A DNA stretch of 64,000 nucleotides from Phytohabitans maris (GTDB lineage: Bacteria; Actinomycetota; Actinomycetes; Mycobacteriales; Micromonosporaceae), in NCBI RefSeq assembly GCF_031085175.1, contig NZ_JAVHUY010000046.1, positions 17,990 through 81,989 on the forward strand, in the 5' to 3' direction. A program made the translations under genes and the position numbers. The stretch's first letter is position 1, and every line of letters starts with the position of its first letter. Of this stretch, positions 17,518-26,138 are shown piece by piece. Under the pieces are notes generated by a model. It ran no database searches. It saw only the letters and a program-made list of their open reading frames with translations, and was not told the origin of the DNA.

Positions 17518-17546
17518 CCTTGCAGGAGTCTTGAAGCAACCTTGAA
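17518..17546 (-). promoter_or_regulatory. SARP-type direct repeats upstream of the signal peptidase gene
   Basis: On the minus strand three heptamers read TTCAAGG, TTCAAGA and TGCAAGG, exactly 11 bp apart. They share the CAAGG core with the repeats at 13333-13362 before the peptide operon. The orientation points toward the S26 peptidase gene. This ties the peptidase, the peptide operon and the adjacent SARP gene into one regulon, by inference. Confidence 0.75.
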
Positions 17547-17606
17547 GCCGGTCGCTGGTAGATCTGGAGCACCTGCGAAACCTTTGTCGGCCAGGGGTGT
17601 TGTGCT

Positions 17607-19595
17607 GTGGAGTTCCGTCTGCTCGGGCCGGTCGAGGCACGCCTGCGCGGAAGGCGGCTCGACGTTGGTCACTCCCGACGCCAGTGCGTACTGGTCGCCC
17701 TGCTGGTCGACGCCAATTCGCTGATCTCCGTCGACCAGCTCATCGATCGCGTCTGGGGAGAGCGGGCACCGGCGCGCGCCCGCGAGACGCTGTACGGCTA
17801 CCTGTCGCGCCTGCGTCGTGCGCTGGCCGACGCCGGCGACGACGTCGGCCTCGGCCGGCGAGCCGGTGGTTACCTGCTCGCCGTCGATCCCCAGGCCGTG
17901 GATCTTCACAACTTCCGCGCTCTGCTGAACCGGGCGCGGACCGCCGGTGGCGACGACCGGGTCGCCTCGGCCGCGCTGACCCAGGCACTTGCGTTGTGGC
18001 GGGGTGAGGCGTTCGCCGGACTGGACACGACCTGGATCGACGCCGCACGGGACAGCGTCGAGGCGGAACGCTACTCCGCCGAGCTGGACCTGGCCGATCT
18101 CCGGCTCCGCGGTGGACGCGACGCCGAGGTGCTCGCCGCGTTGGCCGGCCGGGCCGAGACGCACCCACTCGACGAACGGCTGGCTCAGCAGCTGATGCTC
18201 GCGTGGCACCGAACCGGTCGCCAGGCCGACGCGCTGGTGTACTACGAGCGGCTGCGCCGGCGGCTCGCCGATGGGCTGGGCGCCGATCCCGGCCCGGAGT
18301 TGCAGGAGCTACACCAGCGGATCCTCGTCGGCGATCCGAGCCCCGCGCCGGCCCGGCCGGCCTCCGCGCCCGTACCCGGCCCGAGTCCGGTGCCGAGGCA
18401 ACTGCCGATTCCGGCTCGCGAGTTCACCGGCCGGGCAGCAGAGCTGGCCGAACTCGACCGCACGGGCGACGGGGCGCCGACGGTCACGGCGATCGCCGGG
18501 ATGCCCGGAGTCGGCAAGACCGCGTTGGCGATTCACTCCGCCCATCGACTCGCCGCGCGGTACCCGCACGGCCAGCTGTACATGGATCTGCACGGCGCCA
18601 CCGCCGGGCTGACGCCCCTGGAGCCGCTGCCCGTACTCGGTTGGTTCCTACGCGCGCTGGGCACGGACCCGGCAGCCGTCCCCACGACACTGGCGGAAGC
18701 CGCCGCGGCCTTTCGCTCCCGGACGGCCGGCAGCCGCCTGCTCATCGTGTTGGACAACGCCGCGGACGCCGCACAGGTGGCCCCGCTGCTGCCCGCCGGT
18801 CCGGAATGCCGGGTCCTCGTCACCGGTCGCCGCCCGCTGTCCGCTCTCGATGGCGCCGCCCACATGCACCTGAGCACTCTGCCGGCGGCGGAGGCGATCG
18901 AGTTGCTCGCCCGCCTGGCCGGTCGAGACCGGGTGGCCGCGGAGCCCAAGGCGGCGGCCGAGCTGATCCGCTGGTGTGGCTCGCTGCCGCTGGCGCTGCG
19001 GATCGCCGGTGCCCGGTTGGCGGCGCGACCGGGATGGACGGTGGCCGCGCTGACCGAGCGGTTGGCGGACGCTCGGCGGCGCCTCGACGAGCTTCAGCTC
19101 GCCGAGGCAAGCGTACAGACCAGCTTCGATGTTTCGTACCAGCAGTTGGTCGCGAGCGGCGACGAGATGGACACCTGGGCCGCCATGGCGTTCCGGTTAC
19201 TCGGCGTCCCGGACGGGCCGGACGTGGCCGTGCCGGTCGCGGCAGAGCTCCTCGGTCGGGCCGAGCACGTCACCGAACGGGTGCTGGAGCGGCTTGTCGA
19301 CGCTCAACTGCTGGAGACGCCCACGCCCGGCCGGTACCGGATGCACGATCTCCTGCGCCAGTACGCCCGCGACCTCGCCGAGCGGGAACGCGGCGCCCCA
19401 GCGGTGGCGGCCGCGCTTGCCCATGCGCTGGGCTGGTACACCGCGACCGCGTGGCGGACGCTGGACCTGGAGCGGGCCAATCTGATCGCTGCCGTGCGGC
19501 AGGCGGCGGGCAGCCCGGGCGTTCCCGACGAGAACCCGTCAGCACGTCTGGCCTGTGATCGGGCCGCCGCCGCGTCCGGCCTCAGTGGACGATGA
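17607..19595 (+). CDS. AfsR/SARP-type regulator with NB-ARC domain
   Basis: 662 residues from a GTG. Residues 1-90 are the OmpR-like DNA-binding domain (MEFRLLGPVEARLRGRRLDV; GYLSRLRRALADAG), 95-240 the bacterial transcriptional activation domain, and from about 280 an NB-ARC ATPase with P-loop GMPGVGKTALA and LLIVLDNAADAAQV. AfsR proteins normally end in several hundred residues of TPR repeats; here the protein stops soon after the LERANLIAAVRQAA entry helix, so the sensor part is missing. Its end overlaps the convergent GNAT gene by 14 bp. It is the obvious activator of the Cys-rich peptide cluster. Confidence 0.88.
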   Translation: MEFRLLGPVEARLRGRRLDVGHSRRQCVLVALLVDANSLISVDQLIDRVWGERAPARARETLYGYLSRLRRALADAGDDVGLGRRAGGYLLAVDPQAVDLHNFRALLNRARTAGGDDRVASAALTQALALWRGEAFAGLDTTWIDAARDSVEAERYSAELDLADLRLRGGRDAEVLAALAGRAETHPLDERLAQQLMLAWHRTGRQADALVYYERLRRRLADGLGADPGPELQELHQRILVGDPSPAPARPASAPVPGPSPVPRQLPIPAREFTGRAAELAELDRTGDGAPTVTAIAGMPGVGKTALAIHSAHRLAARYPHGQLYMDLHGATAGLTPLEPLPVLGWFLRALGTDPAAVPTTLAEAAAAFRSRTAGSRLLIVLDNAADAAQVAPLLPAGPECRVLVTGRRPLSALDGAAHMHLSTLPAAEAIELLARLAGRDRVAAEPKAAAELIRWCGSLPLALRIAGARLAARPGWTVAALTERLADARRRLDELQLAEASVQTSFDVSYQQLVASGDEMDTWAAMAFRLLGVPDGPDVAVPVAAELLGRAEHVTERVLERLVDAQLLETPTPGRYRMHDLLRQYARDLAERERGAPAVAAALAHALGWYTATAWRTLDLERANLIAAVRQAAGSPGVPDENPSARLACDRAAAASGLSGR

Positions 19596-20493
19596 CGAGG
19601 TTTGCCATGTCGACCACCGGCCGGTAGCCGAGGGCGGTATAGATTTTGTTCGAGGTCGGGTTGGCCTGGTCGGTAAACAGGCAGGCCCGGGCGCCCTCGG
19701 CCTGGATCCGGCGGGAGACCTCCGCGACGGTGTTGCTGGCCCAGCCGCGCCCGCGGTGGGCCGGCGGCGTGTAGACCGGGCCGACCCGCGCTACCCCGAA
19801 CGACGGCGGGTTGGCCCCGGTGAGATGGACCCGCTGCCCGGTCGCGTCGACCCAAAACCACAACCGGCCGGACCGGACGCGGTGCAGCATCTCGCCGCGG
19901 TCGGGCATCTCGTGCGCGCTGGCGCCACGCGGGCGGCCCGCCTGTTCGTCGGCGTCGCCGACGAACGCGGCGAACCACTCCGTGACAAGGTCCAGGTCGT
20001 CTTCGGTCGCGGCCACCAACCCACCGGGTACCGGCGCCGGCGGCACCAGCTCACCGAGCTCGAACAGCCGCGTGTGTTGGCTGACCTCGACCCGGCCCCC
20101 GCCCAGCCGGGCCAGCTCACCGGCGCACAGCTCGACGGCGGGCAGCGCCCCGTTGACCGCGAACACCTCCTCGCCACGCTCGTGCAACGCGCGAGCCAGC
20201 GCCACGGCCGCCTCGTCCGGCATCGGCAGCAGGAATGGCGGGTAGGGCGTGAACGGCGCCGAGCGCATCCCGGCCCCGACCACCGCACCGGAACGGTCGC
20301 TGACCACCAGCCACCAGTTGCGGTCGGACTGTGCGATGCCCGCGCTCCGCTGCGACAGTACGCGATGGGTGGCCGTCGTCACGACGGTGCTGACCACCGG
20401 GTCGGCGGCCAGGTGGTCGCCCGCCACGGCGAGGAACTCGCCCGGATCGGTGAAGAAGCGCAGTCGTAGCCCGGCCATCGGGATGGTGCTCAT
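19582..20493 (-). CDS. GNAT-family N-acetyltransferase
   Basis: 303 residues, larger than a single GNAT domain. The C-terminal half holds the acetyl-CoA site (VGPVYTPPAHRGRGWASNTV, the R/Q-x-x-G-x-G/A motif) and the ALGYRPV strand. The N-terminal half is a degenerate second GNAT-like fold. Such actinobacterial proteins acetylate unidentified amines. Its 3' end overlaps the SARP gene, which suggests that a deletion joined them. Confidence 0.88.
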   Translation of the reverse strand: MSTIPMAGLRLRFFTDPGEFLAVAGDHLAADPVVSTVVTTATHRVLSQRSAGIAQSDRNWWLVVSDRSGAVVGAGMRSAPFTPYPPFLLPMPDEAAVALARALHERGEEVFAVNGALPAVELCAGELARLGGGRVEVSQHTRLFELGELVPPAPVPGGLVAATEDDLDLVTEWFAAFVGDADEQAGRPRGASAHEMPDRGEMLHRVRSGRLWFWVDATGQRVHLTGANPPSFGVARVGPVYTPPAHRGRGWASNTVAEVSRRIQAEGARACLFTDQANPTSNKIYTALGYRPVVDMANLVIVH

Positions 20494-20610
20494 CCACGTA
20501 CGCTAGCCACCGCGGCTCCAGACCGGCACGGAATTTCCGTCCGCGGCGAGGGATCAGCGGCGGCCGATCACGGCGATGGGTGCGGTGCGCCGGCGTTGCA
20601 TACTGGCGGC

Positions 20611-20931
20611 ATGGCTGGCTCGCAGTACCGGCAAGGGGACGTGCTGGTGGTCGCGGTGGAGCGGCTGCCCGACGGGTTGACGCCGGTGGCGCGCGAAGAC
20701 GGGGCGGTGGTGCTGGCGCACGGCGAGGCGACCGGGCACCGGCACGCGATCCGCGAGCCGCACGCGGAGTTGCTGGAGGGTCGCGGCGAGCGGTTCCTGC
20801 GGATCGCCGGCGGGCCGGCGCGGCTGGTGCACGAGGAGCACGACCCGATCGTGCTGCCCGCCGGCGCGTACCAGGTGATCCGCCAGCGGGAGTATCAGCC
20901 GGCCGCCTGGCCGCGGACCGTCGCGGACTGA
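20611..20931 (+). CDS. Small conserved protein upstream of a DUF6745-like gene
   Basis: 106 residues starting MAGSQYRQGDVLVVAVERLP. It contains AHGEATGHRHAI and LVHEEHDPIVLPAGAYQVIR, with several His that could bind a metal. I recognise it as a frequent partner of DUF6745-type proteins, with one base between the two genes here. No function is known to me. It looks soluble and cytoplasmic. Confidence 0.7.
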   Translation: MAGSQYRQGDVLVVAVERLPDGLTPVAREDGAVVLAHGEATGHRHAIREPHAELLEGRGERFLRIAGGPARLVHEEHDPIVLPAGAYQVIRQREYQPAAWPRTVAD

Positions 20932-20932
20932 G

Positions 20933-22270
20933 GTGGTGTTCCGCCGACGGCGTCAGCCGCCGGCCTCGTGGCGGGAGGAGGCGGCGGCGAACTGGCGGGC
21001 CGCGCTGCTGTCCACCGAGCCGGCCGACCGCGCGGCGGCCGAGGCGGCGGTCGGCGAGCTGTACCGCCTCCACCGCCTGCCACCGCCGGTGTTCGTCTGG
21101 ACCGACTCGCCCCTGAGCGGCCTGCTGGTGAGCTTCTGGGCACAGTGGACATGGTCCGGCAGCCGCGAAAGCCTCGTCGAAGAGCTCCACTCCGCGCAGG
21201 GGTGGGCGAGGTTGCCGCAGCGGATCAGGGACTCCGTCGGCGCGTCGGTCGGCGCACTCCTCGACGCCCCACCGCCGTTCTGGAAGCGACCGCAGTACCT
21301 CGCGAAGGGCAGGCGGGTGGTGGAGACGACCGGCGAGGTCAGTGCGCGCCTGCACGGCGTTCCCGGCACGAGGGGCCTGCGCGGGCTGCGGATGCGGGCC
21401 GCCGTCGCGCGGGTCTTCGGCGCCTCGTCCGTCCATCCAGGACAGTTGGCGAAGCCGGTCTCCGCCCTGGAGGCGGGCTACACCTACACCCGCCGCTGGT
21501 TTCCGCACGGGTCCCCGTTGCTGGACACCCAACCGGTCGACGGAGTGATCCGGCGCGCGTGCGCCGAGGGGTTCGAGCCCTTCCGGTACGGTGGGCCGTA
21601 CGCGACGGAGGCCGTGTACGGGATGATGCGCGGGCAGGCGCAGCTGGCGGCCGAGATGGCCGGTGAGTTGGACGCGTGCCGGCGGGCCGGGCTCGCCCGC
21701 TACCCCGGCCGGCTCGCCGCGGTCCTGGACCCGGTCATCGCCGCCGCCCGTTCCTGCTGGACCTGGTGGCCGTCGGCGCGGCACTGCACGATGGTGGAAC
21801 GGCCGGTGCGGCTGGTGGTGGACTGGCCGGCTCCGCATCGCCCCCGTCCGCACTGCGCCGACGGGCCGGCGATCGCCTGGCGCGACGGCTGGGATCTGTA
21901 CGCCTGGCGCGGCGTCCTGGTCCCGCGCGGCGTCATCGACGGCGCGTGGACCGCTGAGGAGTGGCTCGCCGAGCCCAATGCCGAGGTCCGCCGTGCGGTG
22001 GCCGAACGGCTGGGGTACGAGCGCCTCCTCGACGCCCGCGGCGCGCGGCGGGTCGCGACCGACGGCTACGGCACGCTCTGGCGGATCCCGGACCCGAACG
22101 CCGGCGAGGACATCACGCTGGTCGATGTGATGAACTCGACGCCGGAGCCGGACGGCTCCGTCAAGCGTTACGTGCTGCGGGTGCCGCCCGACCAGACCGT
22201 CCCCCGCGACGCGATCGGCTGGACCTTCGGGCTGCCACCCGGCGCGTACGACCCGGACGCGATGACCTGA
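20933..22270 (+). CDS. DUF6745-like protein
   Basis: 445 residues from a GTG one base after the previous stop. The N-terminal half is helical and alanine-rich. The C-terminal 170 residues have the pattern I associate with DUF6745: CADGPAIAWRDGWDLYAWRG, VPRGVIDGAWTAEEWLAEPN and GWTFGLPPGAYDP near the end. It is translated with its small partner. The biochemical role is unknown, and no catalytic motif can be named. Confidence 0.7.
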   Translation: MVFRRRRQPPASWREEAAANWRAALLSTEPADRAAAEAAVGELYRLHRLPPPVFVWTDSPLSGLLVSFWAQWTWSGSRESLVEELHSAQGWARLPQRIRDSVGASVGALLDAPPPFWKRPQYLAKGRRVVETTGEVSARLHGVPGTRGLRGLRMRAAVARVFGASSVHPGQLAKPVSALEAGYTYTRRWFPHGSPLLDTQPVDGVIRRACAEGFEPFRYGGPYATEAVYGMMRGQAQLAAEMAGELDACRRAGLARYPGRLAAVLDPVIAAARSCWTWWPSARHCTMVERPVRLVVDWPAPHRPRPHCADGPAIAWRDGWDLYAWRGVLVPRGVIDGAWTAEEWLAEPNAEVRRAVAERLGYERLLDARGARRVATDGYGTLWRIPDPNAGEDITLVDVMNSTPEPDGSVKRYVLRVPPDQTVPRDAIGWTFGLPPGAYDPDAMT

Positions 22271-22320
22271 CCCCATCTCGGCGGAGGTGCACCGCGCCGC
22301 TCACCGCCGCGGGCGCGTGG

Positions 22321-22956
22321 CTACGCCGCCCGCGCGCCGCCGCCGACCGCTTCGATCGGAAAATCGAAATAGGTGTCCGGGTACGGCTCGTCTTTCAGCG
22401 TGTAGTGCCACCACTCGCGATCGTACCGCCGGAAGCCGCAGGCCTCCATGATGGAGCAGAGGTGTCGACGGTTTCGCGCTTCGGCTTCCGCGATCCCCCT
22501 CGCTCCGTGATGGGAGATCGAGTCCATCAGGTCGTGGTCACCGCCCATGGGCGCGAGCTCACCGGTGGCCAGGTGATAGAGCGTCAAGTCGACCGTGCTG
22601 CCCCGACTGTGGCCCGACTTGGCGGCCACATATCCTTTCTCGAACATCTCGGCTCGGTCGATATTCGGATAGTGCCGTCGCTTCGTCCGGCCGTCCTCCG
22701 GCTGTCTCGACCAGCGCAGAAAGCAGTCGACGGCACGTTGCGGGCGATAGCCGTCCCACACGAGCAGACCAAAGCCGAGGGACTCGGCCTTTTCGCACGC
22801 CTTTTCCAGGGCCGCGCACAAAGCCCTCGTGGCGACGATCCGGTTGGCCAGGTATCCGGTCACCGGCTTGCCGGTGAAGTTGTCCCAGGTGGCATACTTG
22901 GCATCCCAACGGATGCCGGGCACCACCTCGTCTACGAAGACAAAGCCGTCCTTCAT
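22321..22956 (-). CDS. vanX: D-Ala-D-Ala dipeptidase VanX
   Basis: 211 residues and highly similar to VanX: RWDAKYATWDNFTGKPVTGY near the start, the zinc site SGHSRGSTVDLTLY (His and Asp ligands), and the WWHYTLKDEPYPDTYFDFPI tail with the third His and catalytic Glu (EWWH). It cuts D-Ala-D-Ala in the cytoplasm so that only D-Ala-D-Lac enters the cell wall. The ATG overlaps the vanA stop by 4 bp (ATGA). Last gene of a vanHAX operon. Confidence 0.95.
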   Translation of the reverse strand: MKDGFVFVDEVVPGIRWDAKYATWDNFTGKPVTGYLANRIVATRALCAALEKACEKAESLGFGLLVWDGYRPQRAVDCFLRWSRQPEDGRTKRRHYPNIDRAEMFEKGYVAAKSGHSRGSTVDLTLYHLATGELAPMGGDHDLMDSISHHGARGIAEAEARNRRHLCSIMEACGFRRYDREWWHYTLKDEPYPDTYFDFPIEAVGGGARAA

Positions 22957-23993
22957 AGAGGTTTTCCTGTCAGCGTCAACGACACCACCCGGTCGATCAC
23001 GTCGGAGAGCGTCAAGCCCGCAGCCGCCATCATCCTCGGATAGCGGCTGTACGAGGTCATGCCGGGGAACGTGTTGACCTCGTTGAGGACCACCGTTCCG
23101 TCCTCCTTGAGAAACATGTCCACCCGCGACAGTCCCCGGCACCCCAGAGCCCGATATATGGCCTTGGCCGTATCCTGGACGAGCGAGCGTGACTCTGCCG
23201 AGATGTCCGCGGGAACGATCGGGGTCGAGTTTTCCGAACCGCTTTCGGGCTGGCTCTCCTGATGGATGCGGAAAAATCCGTGGGACAGCGCGATCCGGTC
23301 GACCTCGCCGGCGATCAGGTCCAGATCGTTGCCCAAGATGGCACATCCGACCTCGCTGCCGACGACAGCCTCCTCGATCAACACCTTCGAGTCGTACTGC
23401 CGGGCGGTTTCCACCGCGGCCGGCAGCTCCTCTCCGCGAGACACCTTGCTGACGCCGAAGGACGAACCCGAACGCGCCGGCTTCACGAAGACGGGATAGG
23501 TGAGCTGGGCGGGATCGATGTTTTCGTTCGCCGTGACGATCCAGAAGTTCGGTGTGGCGATTCCCGCGCTTCTGGCGACGACGTAGGCGAGAGACTTGTC
23601 CATGCACAGGGCGGAACTCTGGACGTCGCAGCCCGCGTACGGGATGCCGGAGAGCTCCAGCAAGCCCTGCATCGCGCCGTCTTCGCCGAGCTTGCCGTGC
23701 AGGACCGGCAGCACCAGGTCCAGACTGATCGTCTCGTACTTACCGTGGTCCAGGACCAGCAGTCCGCGTACGCCTCTGTCCGGCGACAGCACAGCCGGGC
23801 GGCCACCGCCGTCTTCCCAGTTCACGCCGGGGCCGTCGCAGAGCCTCCAGGCGCCGCCCTTGGTAATCCCGATGTAGAACGGCTCGTACCTTTCGACATC
23901 GAGATGCCTGGCGACCTCTTGCGCGGATTTGACGGAGACAGGATGTTCCTCGGAACAGCCCCCGAACAGAATCCCGATTTTCAACCTATCCAT
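22953..23993 (-). CDS. vanA: D-Ala-D-Lac ligase VanA-type
   Basis: 346 residues with strong VanA likeness: ILFGGCSEEHPVSVKSAQEV, GIPYAGCDVQSSALCMDKSL, FVKPARSGSSFGVSKVS and LNEVNTFPGMTSYSRYPRMM. The omega loop reads LSHGFFRIHQE; the His in this FRIHQE region marks D-lactate-using ligases rather than D-Ala or D-Ser ones. It makes the depsipeptide that lowers vancomycin affinity. 8 bp after vanH and overlapping vanX. Confidence 0.95.
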   Translation of the reverse strand: MDRLKIGILFGGCSEEHPVSVKSAQEVARHLDVERYEPFYIGITKGGAWRLCDGPGVNWEDGGGRPAVLSPDRGVRGLLVLDHGKYETISLDLVLPVLHGKLGEDGAMQGLLELSGIPYAGCDVQSSALCMDKSLAYVVARSAGIATPNFWIVTANENIDPAQLTYPVFVKPARSGSSFGVSKVSRGEELPAAVETARQYDSKVLIEEAVVGSEVGCAILGNDLDLIAGEVDRIALSHGFFRIHQESQPESGSENSTPIVPADISAESRSLVQDTAKAIYRALGCRGLSRVDMFLKEDGTVVLNEVNTFPGMTSYSRYPRMMAAAGLTLSDVIDRVVSLTLTGKPL

Positions 23994-24001
23994 GCTGCTA
24001 C

Positions 24002-24949
24002 CTACCTGCCTTCAAATCTCAGGCAATTGATGATGGAGTTTTCGACGGCGTCGCTCAGTGCGTGGTCCGTGTAGTAGGCGGTGTGCGGGCTGATGAGCAC
24101 GTTCGGCAGGCTCTGCAACCGCAGCAGCGCCTCGCTCTCGACGGGCTTGTTTCTGCGGTCGGCGTAGAATATTCCTTCCTCCCCTTCGAGGACGTCCAGC
24201 GCCGCTCCGCCCAGCCTGCCGCTTTCCAAGGCCGAGATGAGGGCCTCGGTATCGATAAGTGAGCCGCGTCCGGTGTTGACGAGAAAGGCACCGTGCTTCA
24301 TCCGTTCGATACGTCGACGGCTGAGGAGATGGTGCGTATCCGCGTTGAGTGGCGTATGGAGCGTCACGATGTCGCTACGCCGTAGCAGTTCGTCGAGCTG
24401 AACGTAGTCGGCCGAGGTCTTGGGACGGTTGTCACAGGCCAGTATTCGGCAGCCGAAACCCCGCAGCCGGTCCATGACGGCGGCACCGATGCGTCCCGTG
24501 CCGACGACCCCGACGGTCAGGTCGCGCAGTTCTTTCCCGCGTACCTCGTTCAGCCTGTAGTCATGGACTTCCACCCGGCGGATCATGTGCTTCGCGTTTC
24601 GCACCGCCATGAGCATCAGCATCAGCGTGTAGTCGGCCACGCTGTCGGGTGAATAGGCGACATTTTCGACGGAGATGCCGACGCTCTCGGCATACCGCAG
24701 GTCGATGTGGTTGTATCCGATGCTTCTCGTGGAGATGTACGCCACTCCGGCTCGGCTGAGCGCGAGAAGTGTGGACGTCGTGACCTGGGTTTTGTGACCG
24801 ACGCTGATGCAGCGGTTTCCGGACACCAGTTCGACGTTTGCCTCAGATACCGCCGCCTCGGTGATGGTCGGGATTACCCCGAAGCGGGGCCCCATCTCTC
24901 GAAACAAGACGGCCTCGTCCTGCCCGCATCCATAAATCGTGATGCCCAT
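24002..24949 (-). CDS. vanH: D-lactate dehydrogenase VanH
   Basis: About 315 residues starting MGITIYGCGQDEAVLFREM. The 2-hydroxyacid dehydrogenase motifs are intact: VGVVGTGRIGAAVMDRLRGF for NAD, YISTRSIGYNHIDL and GAFLVNTGRGSLIDTEAL, with the catalytic His in ISPHTAYYTD. It reduces pyruvate to D-lactate for VanA. An in-frame ATG at 25030 with a close GGAGA site would add 27 residues; family length favours 24949. First gene of vanHAX. No vanRS genes are in view. Confidence 0.93.
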   Translation of the reverse strand: MGITIYGCGQDEAVLFREMGPRFGVIPTITEAAVSEANVELVSGNRCISVGHKTQVTTSTLLALSRAGVAYISTRSIGYNHIDLRYAESVGISVENVAYSPDSVADYTLMLMLMAVRNAKHMIRRVEVHDYRLNEVRGKELRDLTVGVVGTGRIGAAVMDRLRGFGCRILACDNRPKTSADYVQLDELLRRSDIVTLHTPLNADTHHLLSRRRIERMKHGAFLVNTGRGSLIDTEALISALESGRLGGAALDVLEGEEGIFYADRRNKPVESEALLRLQSLPNVLISPHTAYYTDHALSDAVENSIINCLRFEGR

Positions 24950-25095
24950 GGTCGCGACGGTCGAGGAGGACGCGGACGCCAGCGATCGGCTGCGACGGGC
25001 CGCTGTACGCACTGGTTCCCTGTAGGACATTTCTCCAGTCAAGGGAATGGGATGTTGCCAGCACGTATCCGGTTTTCGATATGCCGACGATATGC

Positions 25096-25107
25096 TACCG
25101 GCCGGTA
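25096..25107. promoter_or_regulatory. 12-bp palindrome between vanH and the vanZ-like gene
   Basis: TACCGGCCGGTA is a perfect palindrome in the divergent region of vanH and the vanZ-like gene. It could be an operator for a regulator shared by both. No regulator gene is adjacent, so this is only a candidate site. Confidence 0.35.
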
Positions 25108-25200
25108 AGCTGTGGTTTGTTATGCCCACTCTCCCGGCAGCGGCCGGCGAGCGACAACGGCCCCGGGTAGATTCCACGGTCGGACGGAAGCGGAGACGGC

Positions 25201-25851
25201 ATGGTCCGGGGTTGGCACGGCTTGCTCGGCACGTTCACCGGCGTGGTGCTCCTCACGGTGGCCGTGCTGCCGCTCGCGGCGCTGGCGGTGTGGGCTCTGG
25301 CACGGCGCCGGAGTGCCACCGGCACCACGCCGGCGCGGGCATGGCGGATGTCGCTGGCCGAGGTCGGCATCGCCTACGGGACGGTGCCGTGGGTATGGAT
25401 GATCCTGTTGCCGGGCGAGCAGGCCGGCGCCGTCGCTGGTCGGCTGAGCCTCGTACCGCTGCGGGATCTGCTCACGATTGTCGCCGACCGGGAGCCGCTG
25501 ACGCTGACCGGCCAGGTCGTCGGCAACCTGCTGGTGTTCGCGGCGCTGGGATTCTTCGCTCCGCCGCGGTTCGCGGCGCTGGCTTCATTGCCGCGAATCC
25601 TGGCGCTCGCGGCGGGCTGCTCGGTCCTGGTCGAGACCGCCCAGTACATCCTGCGGCTGGACCGGGTGTCCTCTGTGGACGACGTACTGCTCAACGCCGC
25701 CGGCGCCGGGCTGGCCGCACTGGCGTCGCGCCGCTGGTGGCGTGCTACGCCGGACGGGACCCGATGGGCGCGGCGCAACCGGCCGCCGGCGCCGTACCCC
25801 GCAGGAAGCAACCATCCGGAACCGGTCGCTCACCGGCCAGAGCCGCGGTAG
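25201..25851 (+). CDS. VanZ-like membrane protein
   Basis: 216 residues with about four membrane segments. The VanZ pattern is visible: LSLVPLRDL, then GNLLVFAALGFFAPPRF, VLVETAQYILRLDRVSSVDD and VLLNAAGAG. VanZ gives low-level teicoplanin tolerance in Tn1546, but VanZ-like proteins are widespread and may alter the wall in other ways. It is divergent from vanHAX with about 170 bp between, so a link to resistance is likely but not certain. The basic, proline-rich C-terminus is atypical. Confidence 0.8.
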   Translation: MVRGWHGLLGTFTGVVLLTVAVLPLAALAVWALARRRSATGTTPARAWRMSLAEVGIAYGTVPWVWMILLPGEQAGAVAGRLSLVPLRDLLTIVADREPLTLTGQVVGNLLVFAALGFFAPPRFAALASLPRILALAAGCSVLVETAQYILRLDRVSSVDDVLLNAAGAGLAALASRRWWRATPDGTRWARRNRPPAPYPAGSNHPEPVAHRPEPR

Positions 25852-25990
25852 CCGCAGGCTGTACGCGGCCGGGATGGGGCCGCCGCGCGCGATGGCGGAA
25901 TAGCCGGAGCCGAAAAGGCGGTTGACCCTTCTGGACGCGCGCCCTTACCGTAAGAACACAAGGCACCAACGACCTGAGGAGTTACCGGCG

Positions 25991-26119
25991 ATGTTGTGGC
26001 ACACCTCATCGAAACCGCAGCGGCACACGCTGTTCGGTGTCGCTGGCGTGCCCTGTGCCGAGCGACTCACCGACGTGACCGCCAGCGACAAGGCGAGCCT
26101 GGGCCCACGGCGGACGTAA
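25991..26119 (+). CDS. Small 42-residue open frame ahead of the tRNA array
   Basis: It has a good GAGGAG ribosome site 8 bp before the ATG and is followed by a hairpin terminator. The product is basic and has two Cys and several His (MLWHTSSKPQRHTLFG...). I recognise no family. It could be a real small protein or a leader peptide. Position directly before the tRNA array is the only context. Confidence 0.45.
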   Translation: MLWHTSSKPQRHTLFGVAGVPCAERLTDVTASDKASLGPRRT

Positions 26120-26138
26120 GCGCGACAGACAGCGCGAG

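Noticed and set aside
22321..23607. A longer 428-codon frame including VanX.
   Set aside because: Residues upstream of the ATG at 22956 are VanA sequence read in another frame; VanX similarity starts at that ATG.
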